Of a stretch of 64,000 nt of DNA, positions 18,620-28,772 are shown piece by piece. Made by a program: the position numbers and the translations under genes. Every line of letters begins with the position of its first letter. The first letter of the stretch is position 1. Source of the DNA: JAAYCB01 sp012744395 (lineage in GTDB: Bacteria; Planctomycetota; Planctomycetia; Pirellulales; Thermoguttaceae); the NCBI GenBank assembly GCA_028703175.1, contig JAQVNJ010000007.1, positions 1-64,000 on the forward strand. The letters run 5' to 3'. The notes under the pieces were generated by a model that saw only the letters and a list, made by a program, of their open reading frames with translations, did not search any database and had not been told where the DNA came from.

Positions 18620-19459
18620 ATGCGATTCACCAAGATGCACGGGGCAGGCAACGACTATGTCTATGTCGACTGTTTCCACGAGAGAATGCCGGACGACCCG
18701 GGGGCGTTGGCGCGGCGCGTTTCAGACCGCCATTTCGGGATCGGCGGCGATGGACTGGTGCTGATCTGCCCGGCGGAGTCGGCCGACGCCCGGATGAGGA
18801 TGTTCAACGCCGACGGGTCGGAAGCCGAGATGTGCGGCAACGCGATTCGCTGCGTGGCCAAGTATGTGTACGAGCAGGGGATCGCCCGCAAGAAGGAGTT
18901 GAAGATCGAGACCGGAAGGGGCGTTCTCTCGCTGGAATTGGATGAAGAGAACGGCAAGATCGAGCGGGTGCGGGTCGACATGGGAGAGCCGATCCTGGAG
19001 CCGGAGAGGATTCCCACAACCTGGCCGGGAGAGCGCGTCGTGGATGCCCCCTTGGAGATTGCCGGGCGGACGTTCCGGGTCACCTGCGTTTCGATGGGCA
19101 ACCCCCACTGCGTCACCTTCGTCGATGAATTGACGGACGAGTTGGTGTTCGGCATCGGGCCGGTGATCGAGCGCGACCGGCATTTCCCCAACCGCGTGAA
19201 CGCCGAATTCGTCCGCGTCTTGTCGCCCGGCGAGGTCCGCATGCGGGTTTGGGAACGGGGGGCGGGCGAGACCCTTGCCTGCGGGACCGGCGCCAGCGCC
19301 GTCTGCGTGGCGGGAGTCCTCTCGGGACGAACGGAGCGGGAGATCGTCGCCCACCTGCCCGGCGGGGACCTCCGCCTGCAATGGGCCGGGGACAATCATG
19401 TTTACATGACCGGGCCGGCGGTCGAGGTGTTTTCGGGCGATTGGCCCGACGGCACGTAG
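18620..19459 (+). CDS. dapF: Diaminopimelate epimerase
   Basis: The 279-residue protein interconverts LL- and meso-diaminopimelate, giving the precursor of lysine and of the peptidoglycan cross-link. The two catalytic cysteines are present: Cys72 in EAEMCGNAIRC and Cys221 in ETLACGTGAS. N-terminal MHGAGNDYVYVD and the GIGGDGLV loop are also standard. Full DapF argues that this planctomycete makes DAP-type peptidoglycan. It sits in the rightward 14876-21720 set. Confidence 0.97.
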   Translation: MRFTKMHGAGNDYVYVDCFHERMPDDPGALARRVSDRHFGIGGDGLVLICPAESADARMRMFNADGSEAEMCGNAIRCVAKYVYEQGIARKKELKIETGRGVLSLELDEENGKIERVRVDMGEPILEPERIPTTWPGERVVDAPLEIAGRTFRVTCVSMGNPHCVTFVDELTDELVFGIGPVIERDRHFPNRVNAEFVRVLSPGEVRMRVWERGAGETLACGTGASAVCVAGVLSGRTEREIVAHLPGGDLRLQWAGDNHVYMTGPAVEVFSGDWPDGT

Positions 19460-19563
19460 CCTGACTTCAGGGCCGGCGGCGCGGGGGCGTCGCGCCGGCC
19501 GAAGGAGGTTTGCAGCGTGATCGCGGGATGCATTCTGACTACGGCGACAGGGAGGCCGCCATC

Positions 19564-20352
19564 ATGAAACTCGACCATCCGCTAATTTATGCCTACGGAG
19601 GACTGCTCGCCCGGCTGGCGGTGCGGACCTGGTTGGACACGCTCGACACCCAGGTGGCATACTACGATCCGGCGGCCGACCCAGCCTTTCCCGCCGCCGG
19701 CACGCGTCTCATCTACGTCTTCTGGCACGACTATATCCTGCTGCCGTTTCAGATGCGCGGGCACTGCCGACTGGCGATGCTGCTGAGCCGGCATCGTGAC
19801 GCCGGGATTCTCAACGAGGCGGCGCGGCTGGGGGGGTTCGGCGTGGTTCGCGGCTCGACCCGGCGGGGCGGAGCATCCGCCCTGCGGCAGTTGCTCGACC
19901 AGGGCGAATTGACGCATCTGGCGATCACCCCGGACGGCCCCCGCGGCCCGCGCCGCAGGTTGGCTCAAGGGGCGGTCTACCTGGCTTCGAAGCTGCAAAT
20001 GCCGCTGGTCGCCCTGGGCATGGGATTCGACCGGCCGTGGCGCGTGAAGAGCTGGGATCGGTTTGCGATTCCGCGTCCCGGAAGCCGGGCTCGGGCGATC
20101 CTCAGCCCGGAAATCCAGGTGCCGGCCGGCCTGGGCCGGGCCGGGGTGGAGCATTTTCGCGGGCGGATCGAGCATCTGCTGAACCACTTGACGCGCGAGG
20201 CCGAGGAATGGGCCCGCCGCGGCAATCACAAGCTGGGGCAATATGCCGCATGGCCGGGGCCTGTCCAGCCCTATTCGATGCGGTGGTACCGCGCGGCGGC
20301 GGTCTGCCCGGGGCGGGCTCGAACCGCGCTGGACGCCGATGCGGCAGCGTGA
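19564..20352 (+). CDS. DUF374 lysophospholipid acyltransferase-like protein
   Basis: The 262-residue protein belongs to the LPLAT superfamily. YVFWHDYILLPF holds the H-x4-D-like acyltransfer motif, followed by SRHRDAGILNEAARLGGF, VVRGSTRRGGASAL and ITPDGPRGPRR, the usual DUF374 blocks. It probably transfers an acyl chain to a lipid or lipid-A-like acceptor at the inner membrane. GGGAGG at 19549-19555 supports the ATG at 19564 over an upstream in-frame start at 19510. An AsmA-like lipid-transport protein lies in the same run. Confidence 0.85.
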   Translation: MKLDHPLIYAYGGLLARLAVRTWLDTLDTQVAYYDPAADPAFPAAGTRLIYVFWHDYILLPFQMRGHCRLAMLLSRHRDAGILNEAARLGGFGVVRGSTRRGGASALRQLLDQGELTHLAITPDGPRGPRRRLAQGAVYLASKLQMPLVALGMGFDRPWRVKSWDRFAIPRPGSRARAILSPEIQVPAGLGRAGVEHFRGRIEHLLNHLTREAEEWARRGNHKLGQYAAWPGPVQPYSMRWYRAAAVCPGRARTALDADAAA

Positions 20353-20475
20353 GCGGCACAAGGGGGTAGAATCGGAGTGGCGAAAATACTGGCCCGACCG
20401 TGCGGGCGGCGGGAGACTGCCGTTGCCCGCACCGCTGCGGGTTTCTTGAACGGCGGACAGTGATGGAGCAGGGCG

Positions 20476-21720
20476 ATGGTCCAACTTGAACTCTTCTCGG
20501 GGCAGGATGGCGAAGAAGAACCGCGAACGCTGACCGTCGGAGAGCTGACCGCCCAGATCAAGGGGCTTCTCGAGGGGAGCTTCCCCAATGTCTGGGTCGA
20601 GGGGGAGATCTCGAACTTCTCCCGGCCCAGCTCGGGGCATTGCTACCTGACGCTCAAGGACGAGGAGGCCCAACTGGCCGGCGTGATCTGGAGGAGCGTG
20701 GCCGCGCGGCTGCCGTTTGCCCCGCACGATGGGCTGGAGGTCGTCTGCCTGGGGCATCTGGATGTGTATCCGCCCCGCGGCCGTTATCAATTGGTGATTC
20801 GCGAGATTCATCCCAAGGGGATCGGGGCCCTGGAGCTGGCCTTCCGGCAATTGCGCGACAAGTTGGCCACGGAAGGGCTTTTCGATCCGCGGCTCAAGAA
20901 ACCGCTGCCGGCGTACTGCCGGCGGATCGCCGTGGTGACGAGCCCGACCGGGGCGGCAATCCGCGACTTCCTGGAGGTGCTCCGCCGCCGCTGGCGGGGG
21001 GCCGACGTGTGGATCGTTCCGGTCCGCGTGCAGGGGGAGGGGGCGGCAGCGGAGATCGCGGCCGCGATCGGCGAGGTCAACCGGTTGGCGGAGCCGCCCG
21101 ACTGCCTGGTGGTGACCCGCGGAGGCGGGAGCCTGGAGGACCTTTGGGCGTTCAACGAGGAGGTCGTGGTTCGGGCGATTCACGCCTCGCGGGTGCCGGT
21201 GGTTTCGGCCGTGGGACACGAGATCGACGTGACGCTTTCCGACCTGGTGGCCGACGTCCGCGCGTTGACGCCGAGCGAGGCCGCCGAGCGGGTCGCTCCG
21301 GCGGCGGAGGAGTTGGCGATCCGCTTGCGCCAAGTCCAGAGGCGGCTTGCGGCGACGCTCCGTTCGCGTCTGGCGGCCGCCGCAGCGCGGCTGGAGAATC
21401 TTGCGCGGCGGCGCGTCTTTCGCCGCCCCTTGGAGATGGTCTTCGAGCGGGCCCGGCGGGTCGATGAACTGGAAGCGCGGCAGACCAGGGCGATGGCCAA
21501 CTTGCTGCGGACCGCTCGGGGACGGCTCGATGCGACCGCCGCGCAGCTCGACTCGCTCAGCCCGCTGGCCGTCCTCGGCCGCGGCTACAGCATCACGGAG
21601 CGGTTGCCGAGCGGCGAGGTGGTCCGCGACGCATCCTCCCTGGCGCCGGGCGAGAGGATCCGCACGCGCTTGGCAAACGGGGGGGCGATCTCGCGAATCG
21701 AGCGGATCGACGGCGCGTGA
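20476..21720 (+). CDS. xseA: Exodeoxyribonuclease VII large subunit
   Basis: The 414-residue protein has an N-terminal OB fold (GEISNFSRPSSGHCYLTLKD), the catalytic domain with VVTSPTGAAIRD and VTRGGGSLEDLWAFN, then a long coiled-coil region (about residues 270-350). The C-terminal segment reads LAVLGRGYSITE. ExoVII degrades single-stranded DNA and needs many copies of the small XseB subunit. XseB is usually encoded right after xseA, but here the next gene is convergent and only 17 bp away. GGAG before the ATG is well spaced. Confidence 0.95.
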   Translation: MVQLELFSGQDGEEEPRTLTVGELTAQIKGLLEGSFPNVWVEGEISNFSRPSSGHCYLTLKDEEAQLAGVIWRSVAARLPFAPHDGLEVVCLGHLDVYPPRGRYQLVIREIHPKGIGALELAFRQLRDKLATEGLFDPRLKKPLPAYCRRIAVVTSPTGAAIRDFLEVLRRRWRGADVWIVPVRVQGEGAAAEIAAAIGEVNRLAEPPDCLVVTRGGGSLEDLWAFNEEVVVRAIHASRVPVVSAVGHEIDVTLSDLVADVRALTPSEAAERVAPAAEELAIRLRQVQRRLAATLRSRLAAAAARLENLARRRVFRRPLEMVFERARRVDELEARQTRAMANLLRTARGRLDATAAQLDSLSPLAVLGRGYSITERLPSGEVVRDASSLAPGERIRTRLANGGAISRIERIDGA

Positions 21721-21737
21721 CGCGGAGCCCGCCGGCT

Positions 21738-22604
21738 CTAGAGTTCCAGGAATTCCTCGACCGACTCGCGCATCACGGTCCGCTCGGGCTCCAGGCCGGT
21801 CCAGAGGCGGAAGTTGAGCACGGCCTGTTCGAGGAAAATGTCCAACCCGTTGACCAGGGAAAGCCCGCGCTCGGACGCCTCGACCAGAAGCCGAGGACGG
21901 GTGTCCTGAAGGTTGGCGTCGACCGCGGTCGCCCCAGTCGCCAGCGACTCCCAGTCGAAGGGGAGACGGCCGTTGTCGGGTTGGCTGCCGACCGGGGTGG
22001 CGTTGATCAGAACGTCGAATCCTTCGGGCAATTGGATCGATTCCTCCCAGGGGGAGACACGCGCGGAAAGTCCGGGCCTTTCGCCGAGCATCTCGCAGAG
22101 GGCTTGGGCGCGTGTGGCATCGCGATTGACGACAACGATCAGCTCGACCCCGGCGTCGGCCAGTTCACAGGCCGCCGCCCGGGCCAGGTCGCCGGCGCCA
22201 AACAGCAGGACGCGTTGCGGAGGGGCGCCGCGGCAGGCTTCGATCGACTTGAGCATGCCCTTGCCTTCGGTGTTCTCGCCCACCAGCCGCCCCTCGTCAC
22301 GCAGAATCACGTTGACCGAACCGGAGCGTTCCGCGACGGGCCCGAGGCGATCGAGAAACCGGCCGGCGAGCCGGTTGTGGGGCCGGGCGCAGTTGCCGCC
22401 GAGGAAGCCCATCGCCCGGATGCCGCGGACGGCGTCACCGATCGCCTCGGCGGCCACTTCAACCGTGAGGTAGCGCCAGTCCAATTGATGGCGTTCGAAG
22501 CTCTTCTCCACCATGTATTGGGAAGGGTTTCCGCCGGCGGATTGGCTCAGCAGAACCAGGATGGGCTGGAGAGATACGTCTGACACGTTCCGGGTAGCCC
22601 TCAT
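21738..22604 (-). CDS. Shikimate-dehydrogenase-like protein with altered catalytic residues
   Basis: The 288-residue protein follows the AroE layout: substrate domain, VNVILRDEGRLVGENTEGKG, then a Rossmann NADP domain (VLLFGAGDLARAAACELA). The conserved catalytic Lys of the NVTxPHK motif is Asn77 (NCARPHN), and the catalytic Asp of NTDG is Glu113 (NTEG). The N-terminal SxS shikimate-binding motif is not evident. It may have lost dehydrogenase activity or use a different substrate. It converges with xseA. The true shikimate-pathway enzyme may be elsewhere. The start is not supported by a strong ribosome-binding site. Confidence 0.75.
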   Translation of the reverse strand: MRATRNVSDVSLQPILVLLSQSAGGNPSQYMVEKSFERHQLDWRYLTVEVAAEAIGDAVRGIRAMGFLGGNCARPHNRLAGRFLDRLGPVAERSGSVNVILRDEGRLVGENTEGKGMLKSIEACRGAPPQRVLLFGAGDLARAAACELADAGVELIVVVNRDATRAQALCEMLGERPGLSARVSPWEESIQLPEGFDVLINATPVGSQPDNGRLPFDWESLATGATAVDANLQDTRPRLLVEASERGLSLVNGLDIFLEQAVLNFRLWTGLEPERTVMRESVEEFLEL

Positions 22605-22816
22605 GAACGGCCCGAACCAAACGGTGACTTGATGGGCAGTCCGCTGCGCTCGGAGCCTGGCCTCTGTCTTTGTCCGGGAATTCCCGATTGCCCCCCCTTA
22701 ACGGGTGAGGCATCGGGGGCCGGCCGCTCCCCAACCGACCCAGTCCTGATTGTCGCCCAATCTGCTGAAGAATGCAACGGACCGGGAGACGGCCCGCGCC
22801 GCGCAGCGCGGCGATT

Positions 22817-24094
22817 TCACTTGCGGGCTGGCGGATCCTGCACGGCAGAGAAGTCCGCCTCTTCGGGCATGCCCGGCTGGGGCCTTCCAGGTTGCCGCAA
22901 GAATTGGCGAAAGCACTTCGCCATGTTGCGTCCCAGCTCGCGGCAGCTCACGTCGTCAACAACAGCGCCTTCGGCGTTGGCGTATGGGACCTCAAATGTC
23001 CCCGCCCAGAGACAGTTCTCCTGCGTGGCCGCCCAGGTCTTGGAGGCCATCTGCGGTTGGGCACCGGGCGCTGGATTGTAGTTCGACGTCGTGTTCCAGC
23101 CTTGGCCAAAGGGCAGGTTGTTGCTCTCCTTGTACGGAATGATCGCGCCCTTCTGGCGGGCTTCCAACAGGTCGCTGAAACGCTTCAGAGCCGCGATCAT
23201 CTTCGGCGATTCCGGCCCCGGGCTATACAGCGCCTCGTTGTACCTGCCCCCGCGGAGCCAGGGACAATGAAGATCAAGGAAGATGTAATCCTTGGCCTGC
23301 ATCGCCTCGGGAACCTGTTGCTTGATCGCCCGGATTTCGGGATAAATCGCCTGATGGTAATCGCGATTGTGATCATGCGGCCGCCGATTCTTCCCCTGGT
23401 CTCCTTCCTCCACTCCATCCTTGTCAACGAACGGAACGACGAAAAGGCTCACGTTCTCGGCAAGCCACGCGCCGTCGCCGCTGCCAGAGAGGACCTCCTC
23501 CAAAATGCCCTCGATGACAAAGTTGGCCATCATTTCGCAGCAGTGGTGACGAGCGGTCAGAACGCAGCCGAACCTGGCCTCGGCATTGCCCAGCCGGAGC
23601 AGCTCCACGTCGCGGCCTTTGCGGGACTTGCAGAGCACGGACGTTTTCAGACGAGGCCGTTTCGACAGAAACCGGTCCCAGTCGGCCTGGGTATAGACAA
23701 AGCTGGTGGCAAATCGGACGTCCTTGTCGTCCGGCCCAAACTCGTAGCGGAACTGGCGGGAATTGAACCCCGGCTTGTCGGAGAGAAACTTCCAGCTCTT
23801 CCCCCCATCGAGGCTGACGGCCGGCCCCCGAGCGCCCACCCGGTTGTCGTGATCGAAGACGAACTGGAGCGTGCGCCCCTGGGCGTGCCTGACGCGGAAG
23901 GCGAAGTAGAACCAGTCGCCCCGCGTATCCCGCAGGTCGGGGCGAAGGTTGACAACATCCCCTTCGATCGAGTCGACCTTGATGTTCCCGCCCGCAAAAT
24001 CGCCATCGATTGCGACTCGGGATTCTTCGGCCAGCGCCGTCCCCAAGAAGAGAAGGCCACACAATAGCGCAAGGGAAACGAATGCGTTTTTCAT
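22817..24094 (-). CDS. Exported M14 zinc carboxypeptidase (CCP/Nna1-like)
   Basis: The 425-residue protein has a signal peptide (cleavage near ALAEE). A beta-sandwich domain (about residues 25-150) of the kind seen in cytosolic carboxypeptidases comes first, then the M14 catalytic domain. Zinc ligands are visible as HxxE (His184-Glu187 in ARHHCCEMM) and His276 in DLHCPW. HNRDYH supplies the substrate-binding Asn-Arg. TFEVPYAN near the end holds the probable catalytic Glu. It would trim C-terminal residues from peptides outside the cytoplasm. AGGAAA precedes the ATG. Confidence 0.87.
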   Translation of the reverse strand: MKNAFVSLALLCGLLFLGTALAEESRVAIDGDFAGGNIKVDSIEGDVVNLRPDLRDTRGDWFYFAFRVRHAQGRTLQFVFDHDNRVGARGPAVSLDGGKSWKFLSDKPGFNSRQFRYEFGPDDKDVRFATSFVYTQADWDRFLSKRPRLKTSVLCKSRKGRDVELLRLGNAEARFGCVLTARHHCCEMMANFVIEGILEEVLSGSGDGAWLAENVSLFVVPFVDKDGVEEGDQGKNRRPHDHNRDYHQAIYPEIRAIKQQVPEAMQAKDYIFLDLHCPWLRGGRYNEALYSPGPESPKMIAALKRFSDLLEARQKGAIIPYKESNNLPFGQGWNTTSNYNPAPGAQPQMASKTWAATQENCLWAGTFEVPYANAEGAVVDDVSCRELGRNMAKCFRQFLRQPGRPQPGMPEEADFSAVQDPPARK

Positions 24095-24134
24095 CGGTTT
24101 TCCTCGGTGTTCTCCGAAATCTTAGACTGAACAG

Positions 24135-24155
24135 GCGGGAGGCGGAGACTCCCGC
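24135..24155. repeat. Intergenic hairpin, 7-bp arms
   Basis: GCGGGAG and CTCCCGC flank a 7-base loop upstream of the carboxypeptidase gene and downstream of the leftward M23/PKD gene. It could end the latter's transcript or be one of the scattered palindromes of this genome. No T-tract follows. Confidence 0.4.
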
Positions 24156-24227
24156 GTTCGCGGCGCGCGGGGCTCTGATTTGATCCCACGGCGATTGGCG
24201 GCGCGCCGGGCGTGCGGCGCATCTGCT

Positions 24228-26333
24228 TCACCGCGACGGCCGAAACGTGACGGCATCGGCGATCACGAGCCCTTTCGAGCCCTCGGCGAGGATTTCCACG
24301 AATCCGTCCATCCCCTCCTCAAACGTGAAACTGCCGATCGACCGGCTCTCCGCGGGGCGCATGCGGACCACCTTCTCGCCCTCTGCATGCCGCACGCGGA
24401 CATCAAACTCGCCGCCCGCGGAAAACGGTGTCTGATCGCTCAACGCCACCTCGTAGGCCCCGGCGCGCAGGTCGGGCGTGAAGCGGACGAACTCACCGGC
24501 AGCGGCTCGGCCGCCGTTGGTCAGATAGAATCCGCCGTATCCGCGCTTCTTCTCCGGGCAGCGGCAGAAGCGGTGCCCGACCCAGAAATCGGGCGTCGCG
24601 TAGAATCCCGCATCGCGATCGTCGACCGTCACGCTCTCGGCCGGCTGGTCGCCCGCGACGACCAGTTCCACGCGAAACCAGTCCGGGCTGGTCCCACTTG
24701 TCTCGTTGGAGACGCGAACAAGCGCCTGGTATGCACCGCTGGCCAGTCTGCCGGAATCGGCGCGGACATCCAGCCACGCTCGGCGATCCTCCCGTTTGTG
24801 CTGTACGCGAAGCCACGAAGCCGCCCCTTCTTCGATCTCAACGCGCAACTGCTCGCCCGGGGCAGCCCCAAGGCCCTCCAACTGGACGATCCTGCCTTGC
24901 GGCGCCGGTCGCGACGGCCGGGCGAGGAACCGCAGCGTGCGCGGGATGGTCTTGACCGGCGGGCCGTAGACGGCGGCGGCACGAACCGGCCAGGGTCGAA
25001 ACGACGGCTCGTCCGCGGCCGTGAGCCTCAGCGCCGCGCCGCTGAGCGGATCGCCACGGACCGTGATCCAGCCGCGTGCCGCGTCGAGCCCCGCCCCGTC
25101 GTCAACCGTCAGCCAGACGGAATAGACGCCCGGTCGCGGGAATACGTGGGTCACCGAAGCGCCGAGCGCTGACCCTCCGTCGCTAAACGTCCAAAAATAC
25201 TGCAATCGCCTGCCGTCCGGCCCCGGGCGGGAACCCTCGGCCGAGAACGCCGCCGGCTGGCCCGCCCGCGTTGGCCCGAACGGCCTGATTGCCGCCCGCA
25301 GCGCGCCGCGCCGCGTCTTCCGGTCCTCGAAAGCCTGCCAGAAGACAATCCACGGATCGAGATGCAAAACCTCGGGCTGCTGTTGAGCGAGCGCGGAATC
25401 GTCGTCGAAATCGATCGGCGTGGCGATCGACGCCGGATCGCCAGCCGAGCCGGCGCGCGGCCGGCCGATTTTGAATTCAAAATGGGTGTGCTGATGGCTG
25501 CCCACGTGGACGCCGGCGGTTGTTGCGTATTTTGTGCCGGAGGCCAAGGGCGTTTTCTCGTCGATGAGCAGCTTGATCAGGTGGTGGCTTTGCAGGGCCC
25601 ACACGTCGCCGTTGTCCCAGCGGCGAATCCCCCGCCAGCGGTTATTGTTGTGTCCCATCGCCAGGCTGTTGAAATAGGCCTGGGTATCCAGCGCGATCGG
25701 GGTGAACAGGACGCTCCCTTTCGGCTGGTTGATGTCCATCCCGACGTGGCAGGCCTCGCCCAGGTAGGGCCCCAGGTAGCAGTCGTCGCCGTTGTAGCAC
25801 CGGCCCACGTCGAGCGTGCTCGGCTCGTGTTCGATCCAGAGGTTGACTTCCTCCGGGCAAATCCGCAGGGAGGCGTCCTGGAGTGCCAGGCGGGCCGATT
25901 TGCGCGGCCGGCACCGGAGGTTGCCCTGGCGCGGGTAGCGAACCGGGATCAGGTCAAAGACATCCTTGACGATGTCCAGCCAGATCCGCAGGCCGTTGAC
26001 GACGTAGGGCTCGTAGAAACACTCCTGCGAGCAGACAAATCGCTCGAGCGTCATCGGCTGGCCGTCGATCCGCACGCTGGCCGAGAAACGATAGACGATC
26101 CCGCCGGGGACGACCTTCTCGACGATCGCCGCGCCGGTATCCTCCAACAGAAGCGTAACCGGCCGGCCATCGCGGAGTTGGAAGCGGACCTGGTCGCCGG
26201 GCTCCATCTCCACGGCGGTGAGCGTGTCTTTGGCCTTGCACTCGACTTCGGCGCCGGCCGCGTTCGCGACGAAGGCGAGCGCAACGAGCGCGGCAGCGTG
26301 CCGGAGGAGAACGGTTCTCGTTGATCGGATCAT
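24228..26333 (-). CDS. Exported M23-like peptidase with PKD and golvesin-like domains
   Basis: The 701-residue protein starts at the ATG at 26333 behind GGGAG; the frame stays open far upstream, but that part is antisense to the transhydrogenase gene. After the signal peptide it has an M23/LytM-like region with HxxxD (His196 to Asp200 in CHVGMDI) and HxH (His282, His284 in HTHFEF). The intervening SHHLIKL may hold the third His. A PKD domain follows (about residues 330-410: FWTFSDGG, THVFPRPGVYSV), and a C-terminal golvesin/Xly-like carbohydrate-binding domain (YGGFYLTNGG to VIADAVTF). M23 enzymes cut peptidoglycan cross-links. The fusion suggests a secreted, surface-bound peptidase. Confidence 0.75.
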   Translation of the reverse strand: MIRSTRTVLLRHAAALVALAFVANAAGAEVECKAKDTLTAVEMEPGDQVRFQLRDGRPVTLLLEDTGAAIVEKVVPGGIVYRFSASVRIDGQPMTLERFVCSQECFYEPYVVNGLRIWLDIVKDVFDLIPVRYPRQGNLRCRPRKSARLALQDASLRICPEEVNLWIEHEPSTLDVGRCYNGDDCYLGPYLGEACHVGMDINQPKGSVLFTPIALDTQAYFNSLAMGHNNNRWRGIRRWDNGDVWALQSHHLIKLLIDEKTPLASGTKYATTAGVHVGSHQHTHFEFKIGRPRAGSAGDPASIATPIDFDDDSALAQQQPEVLHLDPWIVFWQAFEDRKTRRGALRAAIRPFGPTRAGQPAAFSAEGSRPGPDGRRLQYFWTFSDGGSALGASVTHVFPRPGVYSVWLTVDDGAGLDAARGWITVRGDPLSGAALRLTAADEPSFRPWPVRAAAVYGPPVKTIPRTLRFLARPSRPAPQGRIVQLEGLGAAPGEQLRVEIEEGAASWLRVQHKREDRRAWLDVRADSGRLASGAYQALVRVSNETSGTSPDWFRVELVVAGDQPAESVTVDDRDAGFYATPDFWVGHRFCRCPEKKRGYGGFYLTNGGRAAAGEFVRFTPDLRAGAYEVALSDQTPFSAGGEFDVRVRHAEGEKVVRMRPAESRSIGSFTFEEGMDGFVEILAEGSKGLVIADAVTFRPSR

Positions 26334-26608
26334 GGAAGTCTCCCGACTCAGGAAGGCAGGAACCCGCTTGAACCTACCGCGCGGCCGGGCCTTATGCCAG
26401 CTTTTTCGAATCTTCCGATCCGTTATTTGCGGCTTGCCAGGCCCACACAATTCGGGCCGGCCAGGCGCGAAGAAGCGCGGAAGTGGGGAGTCGTCGGATC
26501 GGTCGCCCAGACAACACGATTCACCGCGGCGTCGAGCCGGAGAACGGCCGGGCGATGCTCCGGGCAATCCGCCGGTATGGGAGACATGGCTGCCCCGGCG
26601 GGCCGCTG

Positions 26609-27775
<1,167 letters not shown>

Positions 27776-27898
27776 GCTATTTTCCCACAACGATCCAGAA
27801 CCTGGGGATATCCGAGCATCCAGCGTCTCGCGGCAGCGTGCCGCCCCTGGCGGCCGGCGCACGCCCCTGGATGACTCCCGAAGCCCGCGCGGCGAAAT

Positions 27899-27913
27899 CG
27901 GGGACGGTCCCCC
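27899..27913. repeat. Short palindrome CGGGGAC-G-GTCCCC
   Basis: A near-perfect 6- to 7-bp inverted repeat with a 1-base centre lies in the 521-bp divergent gap between the transhydrogenase and rplM genes. It resembles the palindrome at 42781-42794. Apart from this and the promoter at 28070-28098, I see nothing identifiable in 27776-28296. Confidence 0.4.
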
Positions 27914-28069
27914 GCGGGCCGGCCTCCGCAGCGCGGCGTGCCTTCTTGCCAGGGCGATCCCGCGATGGCGAACCATCCATTATCCATCCGGCGGAATCAG
28001 CGAAAATAGCCCATCTGGGTGGCACGCCGTGAATTCGGGGGCTTTCTTGGGCGCGCCGCTTGCGCCACC

Positions 28070-28098
28070 TTGTCCGCAAGCCGATAAGAAGGTAAATT
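28070..28098 (+). promoter_or_regulatory. Candidate promoter TTGTCC-N17-TAAATT for rplM-rpsI
   Basis: TTGTCC (28070-28075) and TAAATT (28093-28098) are 17 bases apart. Transcription would start near 28105 and leave a leader of about 190 nt before rplM. Ribosomal-protein leaders are often targets of autoregulation, but I recognise no specific structure. Confidence 0.4.
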
Positions 28099-28296
28099 AT
28101 GCGTTTTGCATCTTCACGAACAGCAAGGCCAGGGGAGTGCTCGGTCGCCGAGAAGTGTCTCGGCTTCGCGCGAGCCTTCGCCCCGGACGACCTGAGAGGC
28201 GTGTTTGCCGTGAAAGCGGGGCGTTTTCCGTGGCAGCACGCGAAAGAAAATCGTTAGCCCCGATTGGAGCGCGCCCCGGGCGGGCGCAGGCGAGAG

Positions 28297-28746
28297 ATGG
28301 CAATGCAGAAGACATATATGGCCAAGCCGGCCGAGGTCGAGCCCAAGTGGTGGGTCGTGGATGCCGCCGGCAAGGCGGTCGGGCGGTTGGCAACCGAGAT
28401 TGCGGTAATTCTCATGGGCAAGCACCGCCCCACGTACACCCCCCATGTCGACACGGGGGATTACGTAATCGTCCTGAACGTCGACAAGGTGGTCTTCACC
28501 GGCAACAAATGGGACGCGAAGCGGTATACGTGGTATACGGGCTACACGGGCCTGCGGAGCGAGACGGCGCGGGAGCGATTTGAGAAGAAGCCCGAGGCGA
28601 TCCTTCACGATGCGGTCCGCCGGATGCTGCCCAAGAACAAGCTCGCCCGCTGCATGCTCGAAAAGCTCAAGCTGTATTGCGGACCGGAACATCCGCATCA
28701 GGCGCAGAGGCCCGAGGCGATTGAGCTCGGCGGCGACACGAAATAG
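28297..28746 (+). CDS. rplM: 50S ribosomal protein L13
   Basis: The 149-residue protein carries the L13 blocks KWWVVDAAGKAVGRLATEIA, GKHRPTYTPHVDTGDYVIV and AVRRMLPKNKLARCMLEKL. It binds 23S rRNA early in assembly of the large subunit. AGGCGAG precedes the ATG at 28297; an ATG two codons later (MQKTY) is an alternative. It is followed after 26 bp by rpsI, the usual pair. Confidence 0.97.
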   Translation: MAMQKTYMAKPAEVEPKWWVVDAAGKAVGRLATEIAVILMGKHRPTYTPHVDTGDYVIVLNVDKVVFTGNKWDAKRYTWYTGYTGLRSETARERFEKKPEAILHDAVRRMLPKNKLARCMLEKLKLYCGPEHPHQAQRPEAIELGGDTK

Positions 28747-28772
28747 GCCCTAACCAGACGGGATCAAGACCG

